A DNA stretch of 63,375 nt. Source: Streptomyces malaysiense. Lineage in GTDB: Bacteria; Actinomycetota; Actinomycetes; Streptomycetales; Streptomycetaceae. Of this stretch, positions 48,667 through 57,621 are shown piece after piece. The position numbers were made by a program, and so were the translations under genes. The DNA lies in assembly GCF_000980885.2 (NCBI RefSeq), contig NZ_LBDA02000068.1, positions 1 through 63,375 of the forward strand. The letters run 5' to 3'. The notes under the pieces were generated by a model. That model was not told the DNA's origin and did not search any database. It saw only the letters and a list, made by a program, of their open reading frames with translations. The first letter of the stretch is position 1. Each line of letters opens with the position of its first letter.

Positions 48667-49151
48667 CGGCGGCACCCGGCTCCGCGCACGGCGGCCCCGC
48701 CGCGCGGGGGGCGTGCCGGGTGCGTGCACGCGTGGTCTGCCCGATCGTCCACCGTGAGGTCCTCCCAGTGTGGTGAGCCGTCCTCGCTCACCCAAACACC
48801 GGGGGGCTTCCGGAGCCCGCCTCACCCGGCCGCATTGCTCCGGATGCCGTGCGTAGCTCGATCGAGCGGGTTTCCGTGCGGCGCGCCAGGTGGCGTCCGC
48901 CCGCCGGCACGGTCGGCGACCGCGCCGCGTACCCGGACGGGCACCCGGCGCGGACAGAAGGCGCGCCTCCCCTCCCCTCGCGCGGGGCGCACCCCGGGCC
49001 CTCGCACCCTCCGCGGTCCCGGCCCCACGGAGCGGCAGTCCCGCGGACGCGCCTGGAAGGAGGCCCTCCGGAATCGCCGCCGCGGCGGGTGCCGTGCGAC
49101 GGACAGGGGCGCCGGGACGACGGTCTCCGCGGACCGCCTACCCTTGAGGGC
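48667..49151. other. 485-bp divergent region between cydA and miaB
   Basis: It contains no likely gene. Notable elements are an inverted repeat GGTGAGC-N7-GCTCACC at 48772-48792, 106 bases upstream of cydA, and a perfect 12-bp palindrome GCTCGATCGAGC at 48856-48867. The Rex operator that controls classical Streptomyces cydABCD was not found. Confidence 0.55.
48772..48792. promoter_or_regulatory. Inverted repeat GGTGAGC-N7-GCTCACC upstream of cydA
   Basis: A perfect 7-bp dyad with a 7-base spacer sits in the expected promoter or leader region of cydAB. It could be a repressor site or an mRNA stem-loop. No regulator is assigned. Confidence 0.5.
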
Positions 49152-50678
49152 ATGACCAGCAGCAGTGACCGGAGCCCGGCAGTGGACGTTCGATCATCTA
49201 AGACGTACGAAGTCCGCACCTACGGGTGCCAGATGAACGTCCACGATTCCGAGCGATTGGCCGGGCTGCTGGAAGAAGCCGGGTACGTACGGGCGCCGGA
49301 GGACGCCGACGGCGACGCGGACGTCGTCGTCTTCAACACGTGCGCGGTACGGGAGAACGCCGACAACCGGCTGTACGGCAACCTGGGCCGGCTCGCGCCG
49401 CGCAAGGCGTCCCGGCCCGGCATGCAGATCGCGGTCGGCGGCTGCCTCGCGCAGAAGGACCGCGACACCATCGTGCGCAAGGCGCCCTGGGTGGACGTCG
49501 TCTTCGGCACGCACAACATCGGCAGCCTTCCGGTGCTGCTGGAGCGCGCCCGCGTCCAGGAGGAGGCGCAGGTCGAGATCGCCGAGTCGCTGGAGGCGTT
49601 CCCCTCCACGCTGCCGACGCGCCGCGAGAGCGCGTACGCCGCCTGGGTCTCGATCTCCGTCGGCTGCAACAACACCTGCACCTTCTGCATCGTCCCGGCG
49701 CTGCGCGGCAAGGAGAAGGACCGCCGGCCCGGCGACATCCTCGCCGAGGTCGAGGCGCTGGTCGCCGAGGGCGTCTCGGAGATCACGCTCCTTGGTCAGA
49801 ACGTCAACGCGTACGGCTCCGACATCGGCGACCGAGAGGCCTTCAGCAAGCTGCTGCGCGCCTGCGGGGCCATCGACGGTCTGGAGCGGGTCCGCTTCAC
49901 CTCCCCGCACCCGCGCGACTTCACCGACGACGTCATCGCCGCCATGGCCGAGACGCCGAACGTGATGCCGCAGCTGCACATGCCGCTCCAGTCCGGCTCG
50001 GACCAGGTCCTCAAGGCGATGCGCCGCTCCTACCGGCAGGAGCGCTACCTCGGGATCATCGAGAAGGTGCGCGCGGCGATCCCGCACGCGGCGATCACCA
50101 CCGACGTCATCGTGGGCTTCCCCGGCGAGACCGAGGCGGACTTCGAGGAGACGCTGCACGTCGTGCGCGAGGCGCGGTTCGCGCAGGCCTTCACCTTCCA
50201 GTACTCCAAGCGGCCCGGGACGCCGGCCGCGACCATGGACGACCAGATCCCCAAGGAGGTCGTGCAGGCGCGCTACGAGCGGCTCGTCGCCCTCCAGGAG
50301 GAGATCTCCTGGGAGGAGAACAAGAAGCAGGTCGGCCGCACGCTGGAGCTGATGGTCGCCGAGGGCGAGGGCCGCAAGGACGGTGCCACGCACCGGCTCT
50401 CCGGACGCGCCCCCGACAACCGGCTGGTCCACTTCACCAAGCCGGAGCAGGAGGTGCGGCCCGGTGACGTGGTCACCGTCGAGGTGACGTACGCCGCCCC
50501 GCACCACCTGCTCGCCGAGGGCGAGGTCCTCGCGGTGCGCCGTACGCGCGCCGGCGACGCCTGGGAGAAGCGCACGGCCGTGGCCGCCGCCGAGCCGGCC
50601 GGCGTCATGCTGGGCCTGCCGAAGGTCGGCGTCCCGGCGCCGCTGCTGGCGGCGACCAGCGGCTGCGGCTGCGACTGA
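49152..50678 (+). CDS. miaB: tRNA-2-methylthio-N6-dimethylallyladenosine synthase MiaB
   Basis: The protein has 508 residues. This radical SAM enzyme methylthiolates i6A37 of tRNAs reading U-starting codons. The N-terminal cluster cysteines are in 'TYGCQMNVHDSE', 'FNTCAVREN' and 'GGCLAQKD'. The radical SAM cluster is CNNTCTFC (Cys172, 176, 179) in 'SVGCNNTCTFCIVPALRG'. A TRAM domain lies near 390-460, followed by an about 45-residue tail ending GCGCD. ATG at 49152 is the first with homology. It works after MiaA, encoded downstream at 52364. Confidence 0.96.
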   Translation: MTSSSDRSPAVDVRSSKTYEVRTYGCQMNVHDSERLAGLLEEAGYVRAPEDADGDADVVVFNTCAVRENADNRLYGNLGRLAPRKASRPGMQIAVGGCLAQKDRDTIVRKAPWVDVVFGTHNIGSLPVLLERARVQEEAQVEIAESLEAFPSTLPTRRESAYAAWVSISVGCNNTCTFCIVPALRGKEKDRRPGDILAEVEALVAEGVSEITLLGQNVNAYGSDIGDREAFSKLLRACGAIDGLERVRFTSPHPRDFTDDVIAAMAETPNVMPQLHMPLQSGSDQVLKAMRRSYRQERYLGIIEKVRAAIPHAAITTDVIVGFPGETEADFEETLHVVREARFAQAFTFQYSKRPGTPAATMDDQIPKEVVQARYERLVALQEEISWEENKKQVGRTLELMVAEGEGRKDGATHRLSGRAPDNRLVHFTKPEQEVRPGDVVTVEVTYAAPHHLLAEGEVLAVRRTRAGDAWEKRTAVAAAEPAGVMLGLPKVGVPAPLLAATSGCGCD

Positions 50679-50695
50679 CGGGAGCGAGCGGACCG

Positions 50696-50730
50696 ACCGA
50701 GCCGCTCCCGGCCGGCGGGAGCGGCTCGGT
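50696..50730 (+). terminator. Hairpin terminator after miaB
   Basis: ACCGAGCCGCTCCCG (50696-50710) pairs perfectly with CGGGAGCGGCTCGGT (50716-50730), with a 5-base loop. It is 18 bases after the stop codon. Confidence 0.85.
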
Positions 50731-50929
50731 GAGGCGGCGCCGGCCCTCGTGGGGCACCGGTCGTGAAGCTACGCCGGTGCCGAGGGGGCTGGCGTGAGCG
50801 GTCGCGCCTAGGCCGGGTGCCGAGGTGGCGCCGGCCCCCGGTGGCCGCCCCCATGAGCCGTGCCGGCTCCGGGGGGTCCCTGGATCCCGGGCCGCCCGGT
50901 CGCGGCGGTGCCGGGTTACCCTGCCGATC

Positions 50930-51646
50930 ATGCTTCTCGCCGCCGCCGTCTGCCCCTGCCCGCCGCTGCTCGTGCCCGAGGTCGCCGCGGGTGCCGCTCC
51001 CGAGATGGACACCGCGCGCGCGGCCTGCACGGACGCGCTCGGCGTGCTCGCGGCCGCCCGCCCGGAGCTGCTGGTCGTCGTCGGACCCGCGGGGCCGGGC
51101 GACGGCGGGACGTTCCCGCAGGGCACCCGGGGTTCCTTCAAGGGGTACGGCGTCGACCTGGACGTCCGTCTGGGGGCCGCCGCCCAGGCCGCGGCGGCGG
51201 AGCGCGAGCTGCCGTCCTCGCTGGCCGTCGGCGCCTGGCTGCTGGAGCGGACCGGCTGGGCGGACGCCCCGGTGGAGGGGCTCGGCGCCGAGGAGACGCT
51301 CGCGCCCGAGCGGTGCGCCGGGACCGGCCGGGAACTCGGGGGCCGCGCCGACCGCGTGGCCCTGCTGGTCCTGGGCGACGGCAGCGCGTGCCGCACGGTC
51401 AAGGCCCCCGGCTACCTGGACGAACGCGCGGCCCCCTACGACGCCGCGGCCGCCCGCGCCCTGGCCGCGGCCGACCTCCCCGCCCTGCTCTCCCTGGACG
51501 CCGCCCTCGCCCGCGCCCTGAAGTCGTCGGGCCGCGCCCCCTGGCAGATCCTGGCCGGCGCCGCCGAGGGTGCGGACCTCGACGGCGACCTGCTGTACGA
51601 GGACGCGCCGTACGGCGTGGGATACATGGTCGCCACCTGGTCCTAG
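50930..51646 (+). CDS. Class III extradiol dioxygenase-fold protein
   Basis: The protein has 238 residues. The start 'MLLAAAVCPCPPLLVPEVAAG' and the 'RPELLVVVGPAGPG' strand match the LigB-like conserved protein found between miaB and miaA in actinobacteria. The metal-binding His residues of true dioxygenases are not evident, because the usual 'HPP' is Pro-Cys-Pro-Pro here. Catalysis is therefore doubtful and the role unknown. ATG at 50930 is chosen by homology and has no clear ribosome site. Confidence 0.75.
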   Translation: MLLAAAVCPCPPLLVPEVAAGAAPEMDTARAACTDALGVLAAARPELLVVVGPAGPGDGGTFPQGTRGSFKGYGVDLDVRLGAAAQAAAAERELPSSLAVGAWLLERTGWADAPVEGLGAEETLAPERCAGTGRELGGRADRVALLVLGDGSACRTVKAPGYLDERAAPYDAAAARALAAADLPALLSLDAALARALKSSGRAPWQILAGAAEGADLDGDLLYEDAPYGVGYMVATWS

Positions 51647-51707
51647 CAGGACCTCTCTTCCGGAGAGGCCCTGGCGTACCGGCGGGGACGCGCGCCCGGC
51701 CGCCGGC

Positions 51708-51992
51708 TCACGAGGCCGGCGGCGGTCCCTGCGGCGGCGCGGGGGGATTCGGCCGGGCGCCCGGCGTGCCGTCCGGATGCTCGTCCTTCTGCGCCAGGCG
51801 GTCCATGGCGTCCTTCGCCTTGCCCGTGCCCGCCTGGATCTTGTCGCTGTACTTGTGCTTGGTGCGCTCGTCGACGGCCTTGGCCGCCTTGTCGAGGCCC
51901 TGCGACACCTTGCCGCCGTGCTGGCGCGCCAGGTCGGACACCTTGTCCTTGGCCGGGCCGAGCCTGGCCTTCATGTTGTCGAACAGACCCAT
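51708..51992 (-). CDS. MT0933-like antitoxin family protein
   Basis: The protein has 94 residues. The helical, Lys/Ala/Asp-rich N-terminal half ('MGLFDNMKARLGPAKDKVSDLARQHGGKVSQGLDKAAKAVD') is the hallmark of the MT0933 (Rv0909)-type antitoxin family. The C-terminal 30 residues are Pro-rich. In M. tuberculosis the cognate toxin is an adjacent SRPBCC protein. No such gene is next to this one, so the antitoxin label may be only historical. ATG at 51992 follows GGAAGG. It is 20 bases downstream of a 55-residue gene in the same direction. Confidence 0.75.
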   Translation of the reverse strand: MGLFDNMKARLGPAKDKVSDLARQHGGKVSQGLDKAAKAVDERTKHKYSDKIQAGTGKAKDAMDRLAQKDEHPDGTPGARPNPPAPPQGPPPAS

Positions 51993-52012
51993 GGTCCACC
52001 TTCCGTCGGGGG

Positions 52013-52180
52013 TTATTCGCGGACGCCCTTGGCGGACTGCTGCCGGGGGATCTGGGTGGCCTCGGACGACTCCTGCGCACCGGTCGTCCTCGCCGGCTCC
52101 GGTTCCTCCGCCCCGGCCGCCTCCGCCGACGTCCGCCGAATCGTCCTCGACCTGCCCAGGAGCCGTGAAATCATGCCCAT
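52013..52180 (-). CDS. Small conserved protein upstream of the antitoxin-like gene
   Basis: A 55-residue frame starts MGMISRLLGRSRTIRRTSAE and continues with a Glu/Pro/Ala-rich middle and the end 'IPRQQSAKGVRE'. ATG at 52180 has GGAGTGG about 5 bases upstream. The amphipathic, basic N-terminus followed by an acidic low-complexity tail recalls small Streptomyces proteins that databases sometimes label gliding-motility protein, without evidence. It is 20 bases upstream of the antitoxin-like gene, likely one transcript. Confidence 0.6.
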   Translation of the reverse strand: MGMISRLLGRSRTIRRTSAEAAGAEEPEPARTTGAQESSEATQIPRQQSAKGVRE

Positions 52181-52363
52181 ATCCACTCCATACGGTACTC
52201 GCGCGGGCGATTTCCCGCGTCACGCGGTGCGTACGGCCACGCCGCCCGGGTCACCGCGTCGGACGGCCCGTACAGGACACCTCACCTCGGGCAACGACCC
52301 GGCGGCCGGCTCCGTCACGTAACTCGTTCGAGACCGCGCCGCGAGGTTTGCGAGACTGGTGCG

Positions 52364-53302
52364 GTGAGCAGCGCATCCCCCGCCCCCCGCGTCATCGCCG
52401 TCGTCGGACCCACCGCGGCCGGAAAGTCAGATCTCGGCGTCTTCCTGGCCCAGCGACTCGGCGGCGAAGTCGTCAACGCCGACTCGATGCAGCTCTACCA
52501 GGGGATGGACATCGGCACCGCCAAGCTGACACCCGAGGAGCGCGGCGGCGTGCCGCACCACCTCCTGGACGTCTGGGACGTCACGGTCACCGCCTCGGTC
52601 GCCGAGTACCAGAAGCTGGCCCGCGGCCACATCGACGCGCTGCTCGCCGAGGGCCGCTGGCCGATCCTCGTCGGCGGCTCCGGGCTGTACGTCCGCGGCG
52701 CCGTCGACAACCTGGAGTTCCCCGGCACCGACCCCGAGGTCCGCGCCCGCCTGGAGGAGGAGCTGGCCCTGCGCGGCTCCGGCGCCCTGCACGCCCGCCT
52801 GGCCGCCGCCGACCCCGAGGCCGCCCGCGCGATCCTGCCCGGCAACGGCCGCCGTATCGTCCGCGCCCTCGAGGTGATCGAGATCACCGGGCAGCCCTTC
52901 ACCGCCAACCTCCCCGGTCATGACTCGGTCTACGACACCGTCCAGATCGGCGTCGACGTGGCCCGCCCGGAGCTGGACGACCGGATCACGCGCCGCGTCG
53001 ACCGGATGTGGGACGACGGTCTGGTGGACGAGGTGCGCGCGCTGGAGGCGCGGGGGTTGCGCGAGGGGCGCACGGCCTCGCGTGCGCTGGGATACCAGCA
53101 GGTGCTCGCGGCGCTGGCCGGTGAATGCACCGAAGCGGAGGCGCGTGCCGAGACCGTGCGCGCCACCAAGCGCTTCGCGCGCCGGCAGGATTCCTGGTTC
53201 CGGCGCGACCCCCGTGTGCACTGGCTGAGCGGCGCCGCGGCCGACCGCGGGGAACTTCCGCGGCAGGCCCTGACGTTGGTCGAACGACCGGTCACAGCCT
53301 GA
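52364..53302 (+). CDS. miaA: tRNA dimethylallyltransferase MiaA
   Basis: The protein has 312 residues and adds the dimethylallyl group to A37 of tRNAs, the substrate of MiaB. The P-loop GPTAAGKS lies at 15-22, the 'NADSMQLYQGMDIGTAK' DSxQ motif at about 38-54, 'LVGGSGLYVRG' at about 104-114, and the C-terminal 'GYQQVLAALAGECTEAEA' and 'TKRFARRQDSWFRRD' blocks follow. GTG at 52364 gives the usual short N-terminus. 183 bases separate it from the divergent small gene. Confidence 0.96.
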   Translation: MSSASPAPRVIAVVGPTAAGKSDLGVFLAQRLGGEVVNADSMQLYQGMDIGTAKLTPEERGGVPHHLLDVWDVTVTASVAEYQKLARGHIDALLAEGRWPILVGGSGLYVRGAVDNLEFPGTDPEVRARLEEELALRGSGALHARLAAADPEAARAILPGNGRRIVRALEVIEITGQPFTANLPGHDSVYDTVQIGVDVARPELDDRITRRVDRMWDDGLVDEVRALEARGLREGRTASRALGYQQVLAALAGECTEAEARAETVRATKRFARRQDSWFRRDPRVHWLSGAAADRGELPRQALTLVERPVTA

Positions 53303-53404
53303 TCACGTGATGGCATCGGGATGCGCCGCCGGTCATCGGCGCCTCCGGCGCCGTGCCATCATCGTGCTTCGATCGACCAAGTGGAGTCCTAGTTGGGAGG
53401 GCGC

Positions 53405-54028
53405 GTGGCGATGGAGGCCGGCCCTCGCGACACCGCACCGGGTGCCGAGCGCGTCACCACCGAGGGTGAGCGACCGGACCAGGGCGAGGGACTTCAAGAG
53501 GACCGTCGGGAAGACCTCCGGGAGGACCGTCGGGAAGATCGTCGGGAGGACCTCGGAGAAGGTCCCCAGGACGACCTCGACGACGGTCTCGTGACCGAGG
53601 CCGAGGACCGGCTCGCCGACGACGGGCCCGACGAGAGCACGGACGGCGTGACCGAGGACGGTCCGGCGCCCGAGGAGATGTACACCAGCGGTCCCGAGGT
53701 CGAGGTCGAGCTGCGCCCGCAGCGCCGGCTGCGCATCTGGCAGCTCGCGCCCATCGTGGGCCTCTCCGCCGTCGGCTCCCTGATGTTCGCCTTCCCGCTC
53801 GCCTTCGACGGCGACAGCGGCGCGGTCATCGCCATGCTCGGCCTGCTGATCTGCTGCTGCGCCGCCGGCTGGGGCATGATGGCCGCCCGCCGCGTGGGCT
53901 ACACCTGGCCCGGCCTGCCCCCGCGCGGCTCGGGCCGCCGCCCGGACTGGCGCGTCGTCCTCGGCTACGTCCTGCTGGTCGCCGTGGTGGCCGTACTCGC
54001 CGTGGGGCGCGTGGCCCGGCTGCGCTGA
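53405..54028 (+). CDS. Membrane protein with an acidic/basic repeat N-terminus
   Basis: The protein has 207 residues. The first about 100 residues are hydrophilic. Positions 32-51 repeat Glu-Asp-Arg-Arg-Glu-Asp units, encoded by five near-identical 12-bp units at 53498-53557. Three hydrophobic helices follow (about 116-136, 141-160, 183-200) with a 'WPGLPPRGSGRRPDW' loop. It corresponds to a conserved Streptomyces integral membrane protein between miaA and dapF of unknown role. GTG at 53405 has GGGAGG about 5 bases upstream, and ATG at 53411 is equally possible. Confidence 0.7.
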   Translation: MAMEAGPRDTAPGAERVTTEGERPDQGEGLQEDRREDLREDRREDRREDLGEGPQDDLDDGLVTEAEDRLADDGPDESTDGVTEDGPAPEEMYTSGPEVEVELRPQRRLRIWQLAPIVGLSAVGSLMFAFPLAFDGDSGAVIAMLGLLICCCAAGWGMMAARRVGYTWPGLPPRGSGRRPDWRVVLGYVLLVAVVAVLAVGRVARLR

Positions 54029-54117
54029 CCGCGCCGGAGAAACCCGCCGAGCCCCCGTGGCCCGTGCCCCGTGGTCGCCGTCGAACCGCTGTCGTACCGA
54101 CCCCGTACGATCGAGGA

Positions 54118-54987
54118 ATGAGCACGCGGATCGCCTTCCTCAAGGGGCACGGCACGGAGAACGACTTCGTGATCCTGCCGGACCCCGACAACGCCATCGA
54201 GCTGTCCCCGGCCGCCGTGGCCGCCCTGTGCGACCGCCGGGCCGGCATCGGCGGCGACGGAGTACTGCACGTGGTGCGCTCCGCCGCGCACCCCGAGGCA
54301 CGGCGGATGGCCGGCGAGGCCGAGTGGTTCATGGACTACCGCAACAGCGACGGCTCGATCGCGGAGATGTGCGGCAACGGCGTCCGCGTCTTCGCCCGCT
54401 ACCTCCAGCACGCCGGGCATGTCGCCGAGGGCGACCTCGCCATCGCCACCCGCGGCGGTGTCAAGCGCGCGCACATCGCCAAGGACGGGGACGTGACCGT
54501 CGGCATGGGCGGCTCCCGCCTCCCCGAGGGGGACGTCACGGTGCGCGTCGGCGAGCGCAGCTGGCCCGCGCGCAACGTCAACATGGGCAACCCGCACGCG
54601 GTCGCCTTCGTGGCCGACCTCGCGCACGCGGGCGACCTGTACACCCCGCCGCCGGTCAGCCCCGAGGGCGCCTACCCGGAGGGGGTCAACGTGGAGTTCG
54701 TCGTGGACCGCGGCCCCCGCCACGTGGCGATGCGGGTGCACGAGCGCGGCTCCGGCGAGACCCGCTCCTGCGGCACCGGTGCCTGCGCCGTCGCCGTGGC
54801 CACCGCCCGCCGCGACGGCGCCGACCCGGCCGTCACCGGCACCCCCGCCACGTACACCGTGGACGTGCCCGGCGGCCGCCTGGTCATCACCGAACGGCCG
54901 GACGGGCAGATCGAGATGACCGGCCCCGCGGTGATCGTCGCCGAAGGCACGATCGACGGCGAGTGGCTGGAAAACGCCCTTCGCTGA
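54118..54987 (+). CDS. dapF: Diaminopimelate epimerase
   Basis: The protein has 289 residues and converts LL- to meso-diaminopimelate for lysine synthesis. Streptomyces peptidoglycan uses LL-DAP, so epimerisation mainly serves lysine. The catalytic cysteines are Cys85 in 'MCGNGVR' and Cys218 in 'SCGTGACA'. Other motifs are 'GTENDFVIL' (about 12-20) and 'RNSDGS' (75-80). ATG at 54118 is preceded closely by GAGGA. It is a single gene, with 90 bases before and 282 after. Confidence 0.96.
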   Translation: MSTRIAFLKGHGTENDFVILPDPDNAIELSPAAVAALCDRRAGIGGDGVLHVVRSAAHPEARRMAGEAEWFMDYRNSDGSIAEMCGNGVRVFARYLQHAGHVAEGDLAIATRGGVKRAHIAKDGDVTVGMGGSRLPEGDVTVRVGERSWPARNVNMGNPHAVAFVADLAHAGDLYTPPPVSPEGAYPEGVNVEFVVDRGPRHVAMRVHERGSGETRSCGTGACAVAVATARRDGADPAVTGTPATYTVDVPGGRLVITERPDGQIEMTGPAVIVAEGTIDGEWLENALR

Positions 54988-55269
54988 CCTGCCGAAGTCG
55001 CCCTCGGAACGGCCTCGGGCACCCGGAGCAGCGGTTCCCGGGCCCGGGGCCGGATCGAATCCACGGGCGATGCCAGGGCAGGTGGCGCAAAACTTAAACC
55101 TCCTTTTCGTCGCTCGATTGGGTGATCCGTTTCACGCTCGGCGAGAGGCGGTCTGTCGCACGTGGTGGGCTCGGTAGCATCAAGCACCGGCACGGACGGG
55201 GGAGCGTCGGCAACCTGAGCCGCGCATGCCCTGGGGATCCGTCCGCCGGTCCACGAGCCGGAGGTGCCC

Positions 55270-57453
55270 ATGAGTGCGGAGGCCACGAACCCTTCGACCC
55301 CGGTCCCGGTAGTGCCCACGGCCGCGACGGCCGCGGTGGCACCCGCGTCGGTGCGCCGGAAGTCCCGGCCCAGGATCGACCTGCGCCGGCTCGGCCGGGC
55401 CGCGCTGCTCGGGCCGACCGCCCGGGACAGACTGCCCGACGCGATCGGTCACGTGGTGGAGGCGCACCGCGCCCACCATCCCGAGGCGGACCTCGAACCC
55501 CTGCGCCGCGCCTACGTACTGGCCGAGTCCTCGCACCGCGGCCAGACGCGCAAGAGCGGCGAGCCGTACATCACCCACCCGCTCGCCGTGACCCTCATCC
55601 TCGCCGAACTCGGCGCCGAGACAACGACGTTGACGGCCTCGCTGCTGCACGACACCGTCGAGGACACCGAGGTGACGCTGGATCAGGTGCGCGAGCAGTT
55701 CGGCGAGGAGGTCCGCTACCTGGTCGACGGCGTCACCAAGCTGGAGAAGGTCGACTACGGGGCCGCCGCCGAGCCCGAGACCTTCCGCAAGATGCTCGTC
55801 GCCACCGGCAGTGACGTGCGCGTGATGTCGATCAAACTCGCCGACCGGCTGCACAACATGCGCACCCTCGGCGTGATGCGCCCCGAGAAACAGGCGCGCA
55901 TCGCGGGTGTCACCCGCGACGTCCTCATCCCGCTCGCCGAACGCCTCGGCGTCCAGGCCCTGAAGACCGAACTGGAGGACCTGGTCTTCGGCATCCTGCA
56001 CCCCGAGGAGTACGAGCACACCAGGGAACTCATCGCGGAGAACGCCGCCCGCGCCGCCGACCCGCTCGCCGCCGTCGCCGAGGAGATGCGCGGGGTGCTG
56101 CGCGAGGCCGGCATCTCCGCCGAAGTCCTCATCCGCCCGCGCCACTTCGTCTCCGTGCACCGAGTGGCCCGCAAGCGCGGGAAGCTGCGCGGCACCGACT
56201 TCGGCCGGCTGCTGGTGCTGGTGGGCGAGGACGCCGACTGCTACGGCGTGCTGGGCGAACTGCACACCTGTATGACACCGGTGGTCTCGGAGTTCAAGGA
56301 CTTCATCGCCGTTCCCAAGTTCAACCTGTACCAGTCGCTGCACACCGCCGTCGCCCGCCCCGACGGCCAGGTGGTCGAAGTCCTCATCCGCACCCACCAG
56401 ATGCACAAGGTCGCCGAGGCCGGCGTCGTCGCGCTCGGCAACCCCTACGCCTCCGCCACCGACGCCCCCGGTGCCGACGAGCCCGCCGACGGCGAGCGCG
56501 CCGACCCCACCCGGCCCGGCTGGCTCTCCCGCCTCCTGGAGTGGCAGCAGGCCGCGCCCGACCCGGACACCTTCTGGTCGACCCTGCGCGAGGACCTCGC
56601 CCAGGACCGCGAGATCACCGTCTTCCGCCCGGACGGCGGCACCCTGGGCCTGCCCGAGGGCGCCAGCTGCGTGGACGCGGCCTACGGGCAGTACGGCGAG
56701 GACGCGCACGCCTGCATCGGCGCCCGCGTCAACGGCCGCCTGGCCAGGCTGAGCACGGTCCTGAAGGACGGCGACACCGTCGAACTCCTCATGGGCCAGG
56801 ACCCCGCCTCGGAGCCCTCCCGCGAGTGGCTGGAGCACGCCCACACCCCGGCCGCCCGCATCGCCATCCAGCGCTGGCTGACCACGCACCCCGGTGGTGG
56901 CACCCCGGCCGACGAGCCGGCCGGCTACCGCGCCGACGCGGACTTCCGCGAACGTCGTGCCCACGAGACCCGGCCCGGAGGACGCCCCCGGAGCGCCGAC
57001 GTCCGCACCGACCGCCCCGGCGCCGCGGTACGCCTCGCCGGATGCTGCACGCCCGTGCCGCCCGACGAGATCACCGGCTTCCCGGTACGCGGGGGAGTGG
57101 TGACCGTGCACCGGGCGGAGTGCGCCGCGGTGGCGCACATGAAGAGCCGGGGGCGCACGGAGATCGGAGTGCGCTGGGGGGAGAGCACCGCGTGCCGGGT
57201 CACCCTGGTCGCCGAATCGTTCGGCCGCCGGGGGCTGCTCGCCGACCTCACCGAGGCCATCGCGCTGGCGGGCGGCGACATCGTCTCCGCCACGGTGGAG
57301 CCACCGAGCGAGCAGCGGGTGCGCCACACCTACACCCTCCGGCTCCCGGACGCCGCGGACCTGCCGTCCCTGATGCGCGCCATGCGGGACGTCCCGGGCG
57401 TCTACGACGTGAGCCGCACCCGGCACCAGGCACTGGCCCCGAGGCTCCCCTGA
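55270..57453 (+). CDS. rshA: RshA, RelA/SpoT-family (p)ppGpp enzyme
   Basis: The protein has 727 residues. The hydrolase HD domain (about 75-230) is intact: 'RKSGEPYITHPLAV' and HDTVEDT. The synthetase region (about 275-395) has 'RPRHFVSVHRVARKRGKL' and 'EFKDFIAVPKFNLYQSLHTA'. However, the usual D-L-x-G-x-R block is altered to TDFGRLLVLV, so synthetase activity may be weak. A TGS domain (about 455-515), a zinc-finger/ACT region ('GCCTPVPPDEITGFPVRGGVVTVHR', about 593-618) and a final ACT domain complete the long-RSH layout. It is a paralogue of Streptomyces RelA. ATG at 55270 follows GGAGG by 5 bases. Confidence 0.88.
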   Translation: MSAEATNPSTPVPVVPTAATAAVAPASVRRKSRPRIDLRRLGRAALLGPTARDRLPDAIGHVVEAHRAHHPEADLEPLRRAYVLAESSHRGQTRKSGEPYITHPLAVTLILAELGAETTTLTASLLHDTVEDTEVTLDQVREQFGEEVRYLVDGVTKLEKVDYGAAAEPETFRKMLVATGSDVRVMSIKLADRLHNMRTLGVMRPEKQARIAGVTRDVLIPLAERLGVQALKTELEDLVFGILHPEEYEHTRELIAENAARAADPLAAVAEEMRGVLREAGISAEVLIRPRHFVSVHRVARKRGKLRGTDFGRLLVLVGEDADCYGVLGELHTCMTPVVSEFKDFIAVPKFNLYQSLHTAVARPDGQVVEVLIRTHQMHKVAEAGVVALGNPYASATDAPGADEPADGERADPTRPGWLSRLLEWQQAAPDPDTFWSTLREDLAQDREITVFRPDGGTLGLPEGASCVDAAYGQYGEDAHACIGARVNGRLARLSTVLKDGDTVELLMGQDPASEPSREWLEHAHTPAARIAIQRWLTTHPGGGTPADEPAGYRADADFRERRAHETRPGGRPRSADVRTDRPGAAVRLAGCCTPVPPDEITGFPVRGGVVTVHRAECAAVAHMKSRGRTEIGVRWGESTACRVTLVAESFGRRGLLADLTEAIALAGGDIVSATVEPPSEQRVRHTYTLRLPDAADLPSLMRAMRDVPGVYDVSRTRHQALAPRLP

Positions 57454-57621
57454 CGGACGACCGGGCACCGGTACCCCGGTCCCCCCGGCGGGCCGTACGT
57501 CCGGGCGGCCCGCGAGCGGCGGGCCGTACGTTCCGGCACCCGCTCACCGCGGGCAATCCGTTCGGGTGGGCCGGGCGCGCGTCGCCGCCGTACGGCGGGC
57601 GGGCGCTGGTAGCGGTGGTCC

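Noticed and set aside
48667..49151. Rex operator (TTGTGAA-N4-TTCACAA type) for cydAB
   Set aside because: No match even with several mismatches was found by eye. The GGTGAGC dyad has a different core and spacing.
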